A stretch of 64,000 bases of DNA from Pontibacter populi (GTDB lineage: Bacteria; Bacteroidota; Bacteroidia; Cytophagales; Hymenobacteraceae): NCBI RefSeq assembly GCF_019336435.1, contig NZ_JAHWXQ010000001.1, positions 1,458,054 through 1,522,053 on the forward strand. The letters are read 5' to 3'. Under the pieces are notes generated by a model. The model ran no database searches. It was given only the letters and a program-made list of their open reading frames with translations, and had not been told where the DNA came from. The position numbers and the translations under genes are program-made. Positions 42,385 through 51,900 of the stretch are shown here, in pieces. The first letter of the stretch is position 1. The number at the start of each line of letters is the position of its first letter.

Positions 42385-44364
42385 ATGAACTACAACCGCA
42401 AAGAATATTCCGAGGACGAACTGATCTCCCTTTACCGTGCTATACTTAAGCCACGCATGATCGAAGAGCGTATGCTCGTGCTACTGCGACAGGGAAAAGT
42501 AAGCAAGTGGTTTTCTGGTATTGGCCAGGAAGCTATTTCTGTAGGGTCGGCTATGGCGCTGGAGCAGGACGAATACATACTTCCGCTGCATCGTAACCTG
42601 GGCGTTTTTACCAGCCGCAATGTGCCCTTGGATAGATTGTTTGCGCAGTTTCAGGGTAAGAAAACCGGCTTTACAAAGGGCCGCGACCGCTCTTTCCATT
42701 TCGGTTCTAACGAGCACCATATTGTAGGTATGATCTCCCATCTGGGACCGCAACTGGCGGTAGCCGATGGTATTGCTCTGTCGGATTTACTGGATAAAAA
42801 AGAAAAAGTAACGCTAGTGTATAGTGGCGATGGCGGAGCTTCGGAAGGCGATTTTCATGAGGCGCTGAACGTAGCAGCTGTGTGGGGATTGCCGGTTATT
42901 TTCATGATCGAGAATAATGGTTATGGTTTATCTACGCCAAGCAATGAGCAGTTCAAGTTTAAGCAGTTTATAGATAAAGGCCCTGCCTATGGCATGGATG
43001 CCCTGCAGATAGATGGCAATAATCTGCTGGAGGTATACGATACGGTACGGCAGACAGCAGCCAGCATGCGCAAGAACCCACGTCCGGTGCTGATCGAAGC
43101 CATGACGTTCAGGATGCGTGGCCATGAAGAAGCCAGTGGCACCAAGTATGTGCCGCAGGAGCTGTTCGAGAAATGGGCTAAAAAAGATCCGGTTGAGAAC
43201 TATGAGAAGTTTTTGCTGGATGAACTGGTACTTACCCAAAAGGCAGTAGAAAGTATTCGCGAAGAGTTGAAAGCCGAAATTGAAGAAGGTTTACAGACTG
43301 CTTTCGCTACCCCAATGCCTGTTGCTGATCGCCAGGAAGAAATTGCCGACATGTATAAACCATACGTGCAGCAGCCTGTAGCGCCGGCATCAAGTGCTAA
43401 GACTGAAAAACGTTTTGTAGATGCCATTTCAGATGGTTTGCGCCAGAGCATGGAGCGTTACCCGGAACTGGTTTTAATGGGCCAGGACATTGCCGAATAT
43501 GGTGGCGTTTTCAAGATTACAGAAGGCTTTGTAGATAAATTTGGTAAAGAGCGCGTGCGCAACACACCACTTTGCGAGTCGGCTATACTTGGTATAGGGC
43601 TGGGCATGTCTGTAAAAGGCAAAAAGAGCATGGTGGAAATGCAGTTTGCCGACTTTGTGAGCGTGGGCTTTAACCAGATCGTGAATAACCTGGCCAAGAG
43701 CCATTACCGCTGGGGCCAGCACGCCGATGTGGTAGTGCGTATGCCTACAGGTGCCGGTACTGCAGCTGGTCCGTTTCACTCGCAGAGCAACGAAGCCTGG
43801 TTCTTCCACACACCCGGTTTAAAAGTTGTTTACCCTTCGTCTCCGTATGATGCCAAAGGGTTGCTGAATGCTGCGATCGAAGATCCGAACCCGGTAATGT
43901 ATTTTGAGCACAAGCTGCTTTATCGCTCCATCTCGCAGGATATTCCGGATGACTACTATACTATAGAGATCGGTAAAGCGAAAACAGTAGCCGAAGGCGA
44001 GGACCTGTCTATTATAACCTATGGTATGGGCGTACATTGGGCCAAGCAACTGCAGCAGGAAATGCCGGGCACAAGTATTGAAATACTAGATCTGCGCTCA
44101 CTGTTGCCTTGGGACAAAGAAGCTGTACGAAATACTGTAGCCAAGACCGGCCGCGTTATCATCTTACACGAAGACACACTGACAGGTGGTATTGGCGGCG
44201 AAATTGCAGCCTGGATCGGAGAAAATTGTTTTGAGCACCTGGATGGGCCTGTTGCCCGTGTAGCTAGTCTGGATACTGCCATCCCTTTTGCACCGCCACT
44301 GGAAGCAGAATTTTTGCCAAAGCAACGTCTCCGCGAAAAGGTAGAAGCAATACTTGCGTACTAA
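42385..44364 (+). CDS. 2-oxoacid dehydrogenase E1, fused alpha-beta subunits
   Basis: Thiamine-diphosphate-dependent E1 of 659 residues with alpha and beta chains in one polypeptide. Residues about 1-340 are alpha-like, with the ThDP motif GDGGASEGDFHEALNVAAVW...ENN. Residues about 345-659 are beta-like (QDIAEYGGVFKITEGF, FHSQSNEAWFFHTPGLKVV). It decarboxylates a 2-oxoacid and reductively acylates the lipoyl arm of E2. Branched-chain 2-oxoacids are the most likely substrate, pyruvate cannot be excluded. Lipoyl synthase is encoded 2.3 kb downstream. Confidence 0.9.
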   Translation: MNYNRKEYSEDELISLYRAILKPRMIEERMLVLLRQGKVSKWFSGIGQEAISVGSAMALEQDEYILPLHRNLGVFTSRNVPLDRLFAQFQGKKTGFTKGRDRSFHFGSNEHHIVGMISHLGPQLAVADGIALSDLLDKKEKVTLVYSGDGGASEGDFHEALNVAAVWGLPVIFMIENNGYGLSTPSNEQFKFKQFIDKGPAYGMDALQIDGNNLLEVYDTVRQTAASMRKNPRPVLIEAMTFRMRGHEEASGTKYVPQELFEKWAKKDPVENYEKFLLDELVLTQKAVESIREELKAEIEEGLQTAFATPMPVADRQEEIADMYKPYVQQPVAPASSAKTEKRFVDAISDGLRQSMERYPELVLMGQDIAEYGGVFKITEGFVDKFGKERVRNTPLCESAILGIGLGMSVKGKKSMVEMQFADFVSVGFNQIVNNLAKSHYRWGQHADVVVRMPTGAGTAAGPFHSQSNEAWFFHTPGLKVVYPSSPYDAKGLLNAAIEDPNPVMYFEHKLLYRSISQDIPDDYYTIEIGKAKTVAEGEDLSIITYGMGVHWAKQLQQEMPGTSIEILDLRSLLPWDKEAVRNTVAKTGRVIILHEDTLTGGIGGEIAAWIGENCFEHLDGPVARVASLDTAIPFAPPLEAEFLPKQRLREKVEAILAY

Positions 44365-44387
44365 TAACATACTTTACCTGATCAGCC

Positions 44388-44597
44388 ATGACCTATAACC
44401 GCGTCCTTTCTCTGGTACTACTAACTATAATGCTTTCTCTTGCGAGCGGCTGTGGTAAAAAGGGTATTCCCTGCCCCTCGCCCAATGGCAAGAGTGTAAA
44501 AGTGCAGGCAAAAGGTGCTGCTGGCCTCGAAGCGATCAGGGTATCTACCAACAAAGATGGACTGGTACAAAAGAAGAAAAAATTCCTGTTCTTCTAA
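44388..44597 (+). CDS. Small lipoprotein
   Basis: A 69-residue product with a lipobox (LSLASGC, Cys22) followed by a basic, Lys-rich mature part. It lies 23 bp after the E1 gene, probably in the same transcript. Function unknown; the short mature region ending KKKKFLFF is unusual. Confidence 0.6.
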   Translation: MTYNRVLSLVLLTIMLSLASGCGKKGIPCPSPNGKSVKVQAKGAAGLEAIRVSTNKDGLVQKKKKFLFF

Positions 44598-44642
44598 GGG
44601 CTAACCTCGTAAACTATACTTATACCGAAAGAGAGGAGGCGT

Positions 44643-44975
44643 ATGATGCAAATGTTTACTAAAGGAATAATCAGCTTTTTGATGCTGTTATTACTCGGGG
44701 TGGTGCCGGCTATGGCGCAGATAAAGAATCTGAGCGATGATAAGCAAAAAAAGGAACAACGGCGTTTTCTGAAGGAAGCCGAAAAAACAGAATCTACTTA
44801 CAAAGACAGCCACCTGAACACGAATGCTTATACCTTTAAAAAGGGAGAAGCTGCCCGTAAAAGAGTAAAGAAACGTGATGAGCGCCGCCAGTATAAATTT
44901 GATGAGGCAGGCAAACCGCTGAAAAAGAAAACATTTCTGCGCAGGAAGACAACCAGTAAGCAGGCTGGCAGGTAA
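44643..44975 (+). CDS. Small exported basic protein
   Basis: A 110-residue protein with a signal peptide (IISFLMLLLLGVVPAMAQ) and a strongly charged Lys/Arg/Glu-rich mature part (KKEQRRFLKEAEKTESTYKD, KRVKKRDERRQYKFDEAG). No domain recognised. A purine-rich AGAGAGGAGG stretch lies just before the start. It is 27 bp upstream of ytxJ, so they may be co-transcribed. Confidence 0.6.
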   Translation: MMQMFTKGIISFLMLLLLGVVPAMAQIKNLSDDKQKKEQRRFLKEAEKTESTYKDSHLNTNAYTFKKGEAARKRVKKRDERRQYKFDEAGKPLKKKTFLRRKTTSKQAGR

Positions 44976-45002
44976 AACACTACGTACAAACAAAACCTAA
45001 CT

Positions 45003-45350
45003 ATGAACTGGCACCCTCTAAATAGCACAGAACAGCTGGATACTATACTGGAAGAATCGAAACATACCCCTGTTGTTATCTTTAAGCACAGTACATCGTG
45101 TTCGATCAGCTCAACAGCCAAAAGCCGCCTGGAGCGCCAATGGGATGGCAAAGGGCTGGACCATATTAAACCATATTACCTGGATATGCTGGCATATCGC
45201 CCGGTATCTAACGAAATAGCGGAAGTGTTGCAGGTGCGTCACGAGTCGCCGCAGATACTGTTGGTACAGGATGGGATGTGTACTTATAACGCATCGCATT
45301 TAAGTATAAACTTAGATGAGATGAAGAAGAAAGTTGCTGCATCTGACTAA
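45003..45350 (+). CDS. ytxJ: YtxJ, bacillithiol-system redox-active protein
   Basis: Monothiol bacilliredoxin-like protein of 115 residues with the redox centre in VVIFKHSTSCSISSTAKSR (one Cys, Ser downstream). The family is defined by co-occurrence with bacillithiol synthesis genes, so this organism probably makes bacillithiol. Its last codons form the left arm of the following terminator. Confidence 0.88.
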   Translation: MNWHPLNSTEQLDTILEESKHTPVVIFKHSTSCSISSTAKSRLERQWDGKGLDHIKPYYLDMLAYRPVSNEIAEVLQVRHESPQILLVQDGMCTYNASHLSINLDEMKKKVAASD

Positions 45351-45365
45351 AGATGCAGCAACTTT
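45330..45365. terminator. Terminator overlapping the ytxJ coding end
   Basis: A 15-bp perfect stem, AAAGTTGCTGCATCT (45330-45344, inside ytxJ) with AGATGCAGCAACTTT (45351-45365), loop GACTAA containing the stop codon, then TTTTC. It can also serve the convergent OsmC gene 5 bp away. Confidence 0.88.
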
Positions 45366-45369
45366 TTTT

Positions 45370-45780
45370 CTAGTTCTGGTAGTTAAAGCTTACCGATTGC
45401 TTTATTTCCGGATGAAGGCTCATCGCAACCGGACAGGTGCGGGCCGCGTTCTCCAACAAAGCTTTTTCTTTTGCAGTATAGGCTATAGCCGGCATTTTAA
45501 ATGTTAGCACAATTTCACCGATACGACGTGGATCAGCAACCATAATTTTAGTGGTTTCTATTTCCATGCCTTCAATGGCGATGCTGTTGCGTTCTGCTAC
45601 AATGCCCATAATGGTCATCATGCAACTGCCAAGTGCAGCGCAAACAAGGTCTGAAGGTGAGAAAGCCTCTCCACGGCCATTGTTGTCGAGTGGTGCGTCA
45701 GTAATAATGGTGTTGCCTGAAGCCAGATGCTGGGCTTGCGTACGTAAATTGCCCTGGTATTTATTTTGGATAGTTGCCAT
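45370..45780 (-). CDS. OsmC-family peroxiredoxin-like protein
   Basis: A 136-residue protein with the two conserved Cys of OsmC/Ohr enzymes: one in LVCAALGSCMMTIMGI and one in ARTCPVAMSLHPEIK. These reduce organic hydroperoxides with thiol cofactors. The adjacent convergent gene encodes YtxJ, so a joint thiol-redox role is plausible. Confidence 0.88.
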   Translation of the reverse strand: MATIQNKYQGNLRTQAQHLASGNTIITDAPLDNNGRGEAFSPSDLVCAALGSCMMTIMGIVAERNSIAIEGMEIETTKIMVADPRRIGEIVLTFKMPAIAYTAKEKALLENAARTCPVAMSLHPEIKQSVSFNYQN

Positions 45781-45845
45781 AACAAGTATTGGTTTGAATA
45801 AAGCGTGAATTTACTTACTTTTAAATAAACTATAAATTATTCTAA

Positions 45846-46589
45846 GTGATCCGATACATCGCTTTCGTGCTTACGCTCGCTTTTGCAGGTATTGCTTTGC
45901 CGGCGCTCGCCCAGTCTGAAGAAGAAGAGGAGTCTTTTGATAACGAACTGAGCTATGGTTTAAACCTGAACTCTAACGGTGGCCTTATTGGCGGTGTTTT
46001 TGTCCGGTCGGCTTACACCATGAACCATAATATGCTGCAGTTTGGAGCCATAGAGATTGTGGAAGTAAAACACCCCAGAGAGCAGCGCTTTTACAGCGGC
46101 GAAACCGGAGATTCCTATATCCGGGGTAAGCAGAATTATTTATTTGTAGTGCGTCCGCAATATGGTCGTGAGCTGGTACTTTTCAGGAAAGCTGCCGAAT
46201 CGGGAGTACAGGTAAATGCCATTGGTGCAGTTGGTCCTTCGCTGGGCTTCCTGGTGCCTTACTTTGTGCGCTACAACTATGGCCAGCAGGGTACAAGCGA
46301 AGGTGTCCGTACCGAGCAGTATAACCCGCAGGACCATAAGGATCTGGCAAGAATACAGGGCAGCGGCGGTGTGTTTACAGGCTTAGGAGAATCAAAACTG
46401 AACATAGGCGCCCATGTAAAAGCTGGTCTGAGCTTCGAGTACGGCCGCTATAACGAAAGTATAGCCGGTGTAGAAGTTGGGGTGATGGTGGAAATGTATA
46501 CAAAGGAACTGGTCATTATTCCGGAAGCAAGCAATAACAGCCGTTTTACATCTGTGTACCTTAACATCTACTACGGTCGCCGCAAATAA
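45846..46589 (+). CDS. Predicted outer-membrane beta-barrel protein
   Basis: A 247-residue protein with signal peptide (LTLAFAGIALPALAQ) and alternating beta strands ending in SVYLNIYYGRRK. An acidic EEEEES patch follows the signal. It starts with GTG. Unknown family, apparently conserved next to lipA in relatives by my recollection, unverified. Probable function: structural or transport role in the outer membrane. Confidence 0.65.
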   Translation: MIRYIAFVLTLAFAGIALPALAQSEEEEESFDNELSYGLNLNSNGGLIGGVFVRSAYTMNHNMLQFGAIEIVEVKHPREQRFYSGETGDSYIRGKQNYLFVVRPQYGRELVLFRKAAESGVQVNAIGAVGPSLGFLVPYFVRYNYGQQGTSEGVRTEQYNPQDHKDLARIQGSGGVFTGLGESKLNIGAHVKAGLSFEYGRYNESIAGVEVGVMVEMYTKELVIIPEASNNSRFTSVYLNIYYGRRK

Positions 46590-46664
46590 TCCGAACAAAT
46601 CTTAACGTACTTCTGTTGCAAAGGAAAGAGGCATAAAACTAATGTCTCTTAACACATTACTTCC

Positions 46665-46672
46665 TATCTTTG
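46665..46672 (+). promoter_or_regulatory. -7 promoter element placed at the lipA start codon
   Basis: TATCTTTG, a perfect TAnnTTTG match, ends 4 bp before the lipA ATG (46677). Initiation at the usual distance would fall at or next to the A of the ATG, giving a leaderless mRNA. The -33 TTG is not obvious. Confidence 0.6.
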
Positions 46673-46676
46673 CAGC

Positions 46677-47588
46677 ATGGATGAAATCATATCACTTCCG
46701 GTAATACAGCCCAATACCACTCCCTCAGAACTGAGTGAAAACGGCAAAATACGCAAACCAAACTGGCTTCGCGTAAAATTGCCTGTAGGGCAGGAATATG
46801 CTAAAGTACGCAATATAGTATCTGAATATAAACTGCATACCATCTGCGAAAGCGGCAACTGCCCGAACATGGGCGAATGCTGGGGAGCAGGTACGGCCAC
46901 CTTCATGATTCTGGGTAACGTTTGTACACGCAGCTGCTCTTTTTGCGCTGTAGCTACTGGTCGCCCGAACGAGTACGACGAGGATGAGCCACGCCGTGTA
47001 GCAGAAGCTATTCAGCTTATGGGCGTAAAACATGCTGTTATCACGTCTGTTAACCGCGACGAGCTAAAAGACCGTGGCGCTGCTATCTGGCACGAAACGG
47101 TAAGGTTAGTAAAAGAGCTGTCGCCGGCAACAACTATAGAAACCCTGATACCAGACGTAAAAGGAACCTGGGATGCGCTGATCACCATGATCTCAGCTGG
47201 CCAGGAAGTTGTGTCGCATAATATGGAAACGGTAAAGGAACTATACCGCCAGGTGCGCCCGCAGGCTAAGTATGAGCGAAGCCTGGAGCAGATAAAGCGT
47301 ACGAAAGAGTATGGCAAACGCACCAAGACCGGTATTATGCTGGGCTTAGGCGAAACCCGCGACCAGGTGTACCAGGCGATGGATGATCTGGCTGCCAACG
47401 GGTGCGATATCCTGACGCTTGGCCAGTACTTACAGCCAACAAAACTACACATAGAAGTAGCAGAATTTATCCATCCAGACCTGTTTGCGCACTACCGTGA
47501 AGAAGGTTTGAACAGAGGTATCAAGTATGTGGAGTCAGGTCCGCTGGTTCGTTCGTCGTACCACGCTGAGCGCCATGTAAATGTATAA
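46677..47588 (+). CDS. lipA: Lipoyl synthase
   Basis: Radical SAM enzyme inserting two sulfurs into octanoyl-E2/GcvH to form lipoate. The auxiliary-cluster cysteines are in [12 protein letters not shown] and the radical SAM motif is [10 protein letters not shown] (CxxxCxxC). It has 303 residues, normal. Products supply the E1/E2 dehydrogenase at 42.4 kb and the glycine cleavage system (gcvP at 59 kb). A terminator follows. Confidence 0.98.
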   Translation: MDEIISLPVIQPNTTPSELSENGKIRKPNWLRVKLPVGQEYAKVRNIVSEYKLHTICESGNCPNMGECWGAGTATFMILGNVCTRSCSFCAVATGRPNEYDEDEPRRVAEAIQLMGVKHAVITSVNRDELKDRGAAIWHETVRLVKELSPATTIETLIPDVKGTWDALITMISAGQEVVSHNMETVKELYRQVRPQAKYERSLEQIKRTKEYGKRTKTGIMLGLGETRDQVYQAMDDLAANGCDILTLGQYLQPTKLHIEVAEFIHPDLFAHYREEGLNRGIKYVESGPLVRSSYHAERHVNV

Positions 47589-47608
47589 GTTTGACTAATG
47601 TCTTTTCG

Positions 47609-47640
47609 AAAGCCCTGTTGCCAGCGCAACAGGGCTTTTT
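47609..47640 (+). terminator. Terminator after lipA
   Basis: A 12-bp perfect stem, AAAGCCCTGTTG with CAACAGGGCTTT, loop CCAGCG, followed by a T run. It lies 20 bp after the lipA stop. Confidence 0.9.
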
Positions 47641-47882
47641 TGTTGTTATGCTTTTCAGGCTAAGCTTAATTGTTGTAAGTGATGGCATTCATGTTTCTAT
47701 AATTCCTCTTGTATCATCTCATGTCTAAGGTAACCCTGAGTATGCGTGGGATTAAAAGTGCCACTGCAGATTTTTGGTTTAAACCGTGATTATGGTGTTG
47801 ATGAATTCGCAATTTCACTAAGACCTAGCAGTGTGCGCAACTCCTGTTAGCGTCTGGGCTATAGTTGATTTACTTCTCTATT

Positions 47883-48520
47883 GTCATTTCGAGCAAAGTG
47901 AGAAATCTATCTCAGCTTATAGTTGATATTACTACTATTCGAACCAAGCCTTTTCTTTCAAAGCTGCTATCCATCCTGGGAACTCTACTTGGCTACTGTT
48001 CTATCGTTAGCTTTGGTGCCCTCACGGCCGGGAGGCCCCGTCTTCGGGCATCGCGCTGCTGCTTTCTTGCTACCCTCGCTTTGCTCGTGTTGCCTAGCGG
48101 CACCGCAACAAATCAAAGGCGCTCAACCCAAAGACTGAGACGTTTCGCATAGTTACCAGCATCTATATTTTGCACTAACTCGCTTCTAGATTTACCGTGG
48201 TTGTAGTTCCGTAGGGACAGGTAAACCTGTCCCGCTCGTGGGTTGTAACTATAGTACTATAACTCAAACTATAGCTATAGCGGAATTGTCCCCTTGAGGG
48301 GACTACAGGGTGTTATCACTCTAACTATGAAACTATAGGCAAACTATAGCAATAGCAGAAATTTCCCTCTCGGGAGGCGGGGGTGGGTTAAAACCCTAAC
48401 TATAGAATTGTGCCACTAACTATAGCAAAGGTCTTACCTCCCTTCTACCAAGGTCCTTTCAGGATGACAGATGGGGAAGTAACCCAAAGCTCCACGTCTT
48501 AGACAAGGAGGGGCGGGGGG
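47883..48520. repeat. Copy 2 of the ~0.6 kb non-coding mosaic repeat
   Basis: The blocks GTCATTTCGA (47883), GGCCGGGAGGCC (48026), GCTCAACCCAAAGACTGA (48121), hairpin GGGACAGGTAAACCTGTCCC (48214), GTCCCCTTGAG-GGACTACAGGG (48288) and AGCTCCACGTCTTAGACAAG (48489) match copy 1 at 27498-28000 in order; the first two intervals are nearly equal, the last is longer. Between the last two it has a dense run of CTATAG words (48250-48420). A 95-codon frame at 47865-48152 crosses it and is not a gene. Confidence 0.8.
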
Positions 48521-48599
48521 ACCACTAGAACTGCAGCCTCAAACTATAGCAACAGCAGAAACTCCCTCCAGGCAAGAACAAGAGGAAAGCGAATGGCAA

Positions 48600-48950
48600 C
48601 TATAAAATTCAACCAAAATATTTTAAAGAAGCTATCTCATTTTCAAGACATAATAATCCTGTTCTCTCTTACTCTTCTTGCCCTATCTACAAATTTTTGG
48701 ACCTAATAATTATAGGATTCTGATATTTATTTTAACACAAGTGCGTGGTGTGTTATAAATCTTGAGTCTGGTGTGATTAGTGTAAAAACATAACTTATCT
48801 TATATATATGTATTTTTTTATATATAAGTCTATAATTTTTTGAATTTAACACAACATAATCGGATAATTTAAGTAAATGAAATTGTTCAATATGTATAGT
48901 CAAATCTATATATATCTGATTCCGCTAATATTTCATTTCAACATATCCAT
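48600..48950. promoter_or_regulatory. A/T-rich leader region of the ice-binding surface gene
   Basis: About 350 bp very rich in A and T, with TATATATA tracts (48805-48830 and 48908-48920). It lies directly upstream of the ice-binding protein start. It contrasts sharply with the moderate GC of neighbours and is a probable regulatory region; no specific binding site could be named. Confidence 0.5.
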
Positions 48951-51900
48951 ATGAATAAAATTTTACTGCTGATTTGTGCCATCTTATCTGTCGGCATTAC
49001 CCTTAGCTATGGACAGACACAAGATGTACTGGGCAATGCTGCTAGTTATGCAGTGCTCGCTTCCTCTCAGATCAACAACACCGGCCAAACAGGGGTTACT
49101 GGAAACGTGGGCATCAGCCCGGGTAATGTCCTGAATGGTGAAGCGGGGCTTGTTGTGAAATCCGGCAAAATTGAGAAAAACACACCGTCTGCTATTAATG
49201 CTGCTCAGGATGCCCTGGTTGCATACAATGCCTTGTATGCCCGAACACCCGCTACAAATATCGCTGGCAACTTCGGTGAAAGTGCTTTGCCTTTAGGGCC
49301 GGGTACCTACAAAGTTTCCGGTGATGCCAGTTTTAAAGGTGTACTTGCAGTGGATGGCCGCGGAGATGTTAACTCTGTTTTCGTGTTTATAATAGATGGT
49401 AACCTGCTAACGGATGCTCCGGCGGCTGGTGTACTGACTATGAACGGCGCGCAGCCAAGCAATATTTACTGGGTTGTAACAGGAGACGTTATCCTGGGAG
49501 GCTCTACAGGTTTCCAGGGAACGATACTGGCAAAAGGTGATATAACACTGGATGCCGGTGTGGTAGTGATTGGCAGGGTGATGTCTTTAAACGGCAAAGT
49601 AAACCTGACCTCCAATAACGTGTTCCTGCCAAACGTTGTGGTTACCGACTTAGCTGTAACGAAAGAAGCGGCTGCAGGTGATTACACCATAGGCTCGGAA
49701 GTAACATATACTATAACAACTACTAACAAGGGACCGGGTACGGCTACCGATGTTCAGGTAAAAGAGAATATCCCGGCTGGGTTGGAATTTGTACGTGTTG
49801 AGTCGATCTCGAATGGTACTTATAATGAAACCACTCACATCTGGACTATACCAACTCTTGTAAACACAGGCACTGAAACGCTGAAGCTTGTATTTAAAGT
49901 AACGGCATCGGGAAATATTAAAAACGGAGTTACTGTAATTGGTAAAGATCCGGATCCGAACCCGGGCGACAATACTGAAGAAGAGCCCATTGACGTGCCA
50001 GTGCCGGCTGCTAACCTGAGCATTAAGAAAACCGCAAGCGGCGCACCTTATAAAGTAGGTGGATTAGTAACTTATACTATAGTTGCCAGCAACAGCGGGC
50101 CTTATGCAGCCGAAAATGTAGTGGTAACTGATGTGCTGCCAGCAGGCCTGCAATATGAGAGCCACACCGTAACAAAAGGCACTTACGACCCGACTACCGG
50201 TATTTATGCAGTAGGAACACTGGGTAAAGATGAAAGTGTAACACTGACTATAGTTGCCAAGATTGTAGCTGCCGGAAATATTGTGAACGTGGCTACCATT
50301 ACGAACCCTACGCTACCAGACCCAACGCCAGGCGATAACACCGACGAAGAACCAATAGATGTTACCTGCGATGCTCCGACATTAACTATAACCGGCAACG
50401 GTAACCTCTGCGATGGTGAACAAATAAAATTTGAGATAACAGAAGTATTTGGTGCGACTTACGATTACACCTTACCTGCAGGCTTTACAGAAGTATCCAG
50501 AACAGCTACAACTATAACTGTAAAAGCTGGCAACACGGGTGGTACCCTGGAAGTGAAAGTAAAAGACCTGTGCGGAAATGAATTTACCGTTGTCAAAGAC
50601 ATCGTTGTAACAGCTAAACCAGTTGTAACTATAAGCGGTCCGGCTCAGGCTTGTGCTAATGCAAAAGGACTAACCTATACTGTGGTTGGTGCCGGCGAAG
50701 GCGTAACCTACGAGTGGAGCACAACTGGCGGAATAACCCTTACTAGTGAGCCGGGCGCTGCCACAGCAACTATAGATGCAGGCGCAACAGGTGGTACAAT
50801 CTCCGTTAAAGTGAAGAACAGCTGCTTCGAGAGCGATCCGGCAACGACAACTATAACCATACTGCCTGTTCCTGAAAAACCAACGCCACTGGCTGGCACA
50901 AGCGAAGTATGTGCTGGTGACATAACGCCGACCTACGAGATTGCTCCGGTTGCAGGCGCTACAGGTTATACCTGGACAGTACCAGTTGGTTGGACGATCA
51001 CATCAGGTAAAAACACAACCAAAATAACTGTAACTGCAGGTGCCACATCTGGTAACGTAACGGTTACTGCCGATAACGAATGCGGAAGCAGCGAAGCAGC
51101 AACCTTTACAGTAGCAGCCAGCGATGTACCGGCAGCCGCAACTATAACCGGCAGTGCCGGAGCATGCATCGGAACAACGCTGACATATAGTGTGGCAGAA
51201 GTTGATGGTGCAACAGACTACAACTGGACAGTACCACAAGGCTGGACGATCATCAGCGGAAACCACACGCCAACTATAGAAGTGAAGGTAGGCGAAGCAA
51301 CGGGCGATGTAACTGTAACGATAAGCAACAGCTGCGGTGCAGGTGCAACAGCAACGATGGCAGTAGCGCCAACGGTTAAACCAGCCACACCAACTATAAC
51401 CGGCCCGGCAGAAACGTGCGCAGGTAGCGCAGGCAATGTGTATAGTGTAACAGCTGTAGCAGGTGCTACCAACTATACCTGGACTGTACCAACCGGCTGG
51501 GTAATAACAACAGGCGACAATACCAACAGCATTACTGTAACTGCTGGCGAAGCGGGCGGCGAAGTAACCGTGGTTGTGACCAATACGTGCGGCGACAGCG
51601 ATGCAGGAGTATTTGCATCTGGTATCACTACACCACCAACTTCAGCAGGACCTATAACAGATAACAGCACGCTTTGTGATGGCCTTTCTTACAGCATTGC
51701 TACAGTAGCAGGTGCTACAAGCTATACCTGGACGGTGCCTGCTGGAACTACGATCATCTCTGGTCAGGGTACTACATCCATCAAAGTAAAAACAGATAAC
51801 GCCAATGCAACGGGTGATATTAAGGTAGTGGCCAACACAAATGGCTGCAGCAGCCCTGAATCTGTGATCGCGCTGGATATGTCGCTGGTTAACGGTAACC

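Noticed and set aside
47865..48152. 95-codon frame in the gap after lipA
   Set aside because: It coincides with the mosaic repeat; copy 1 at 27.6 kb does not keep the frame, so it is unlikely to encode a protein.
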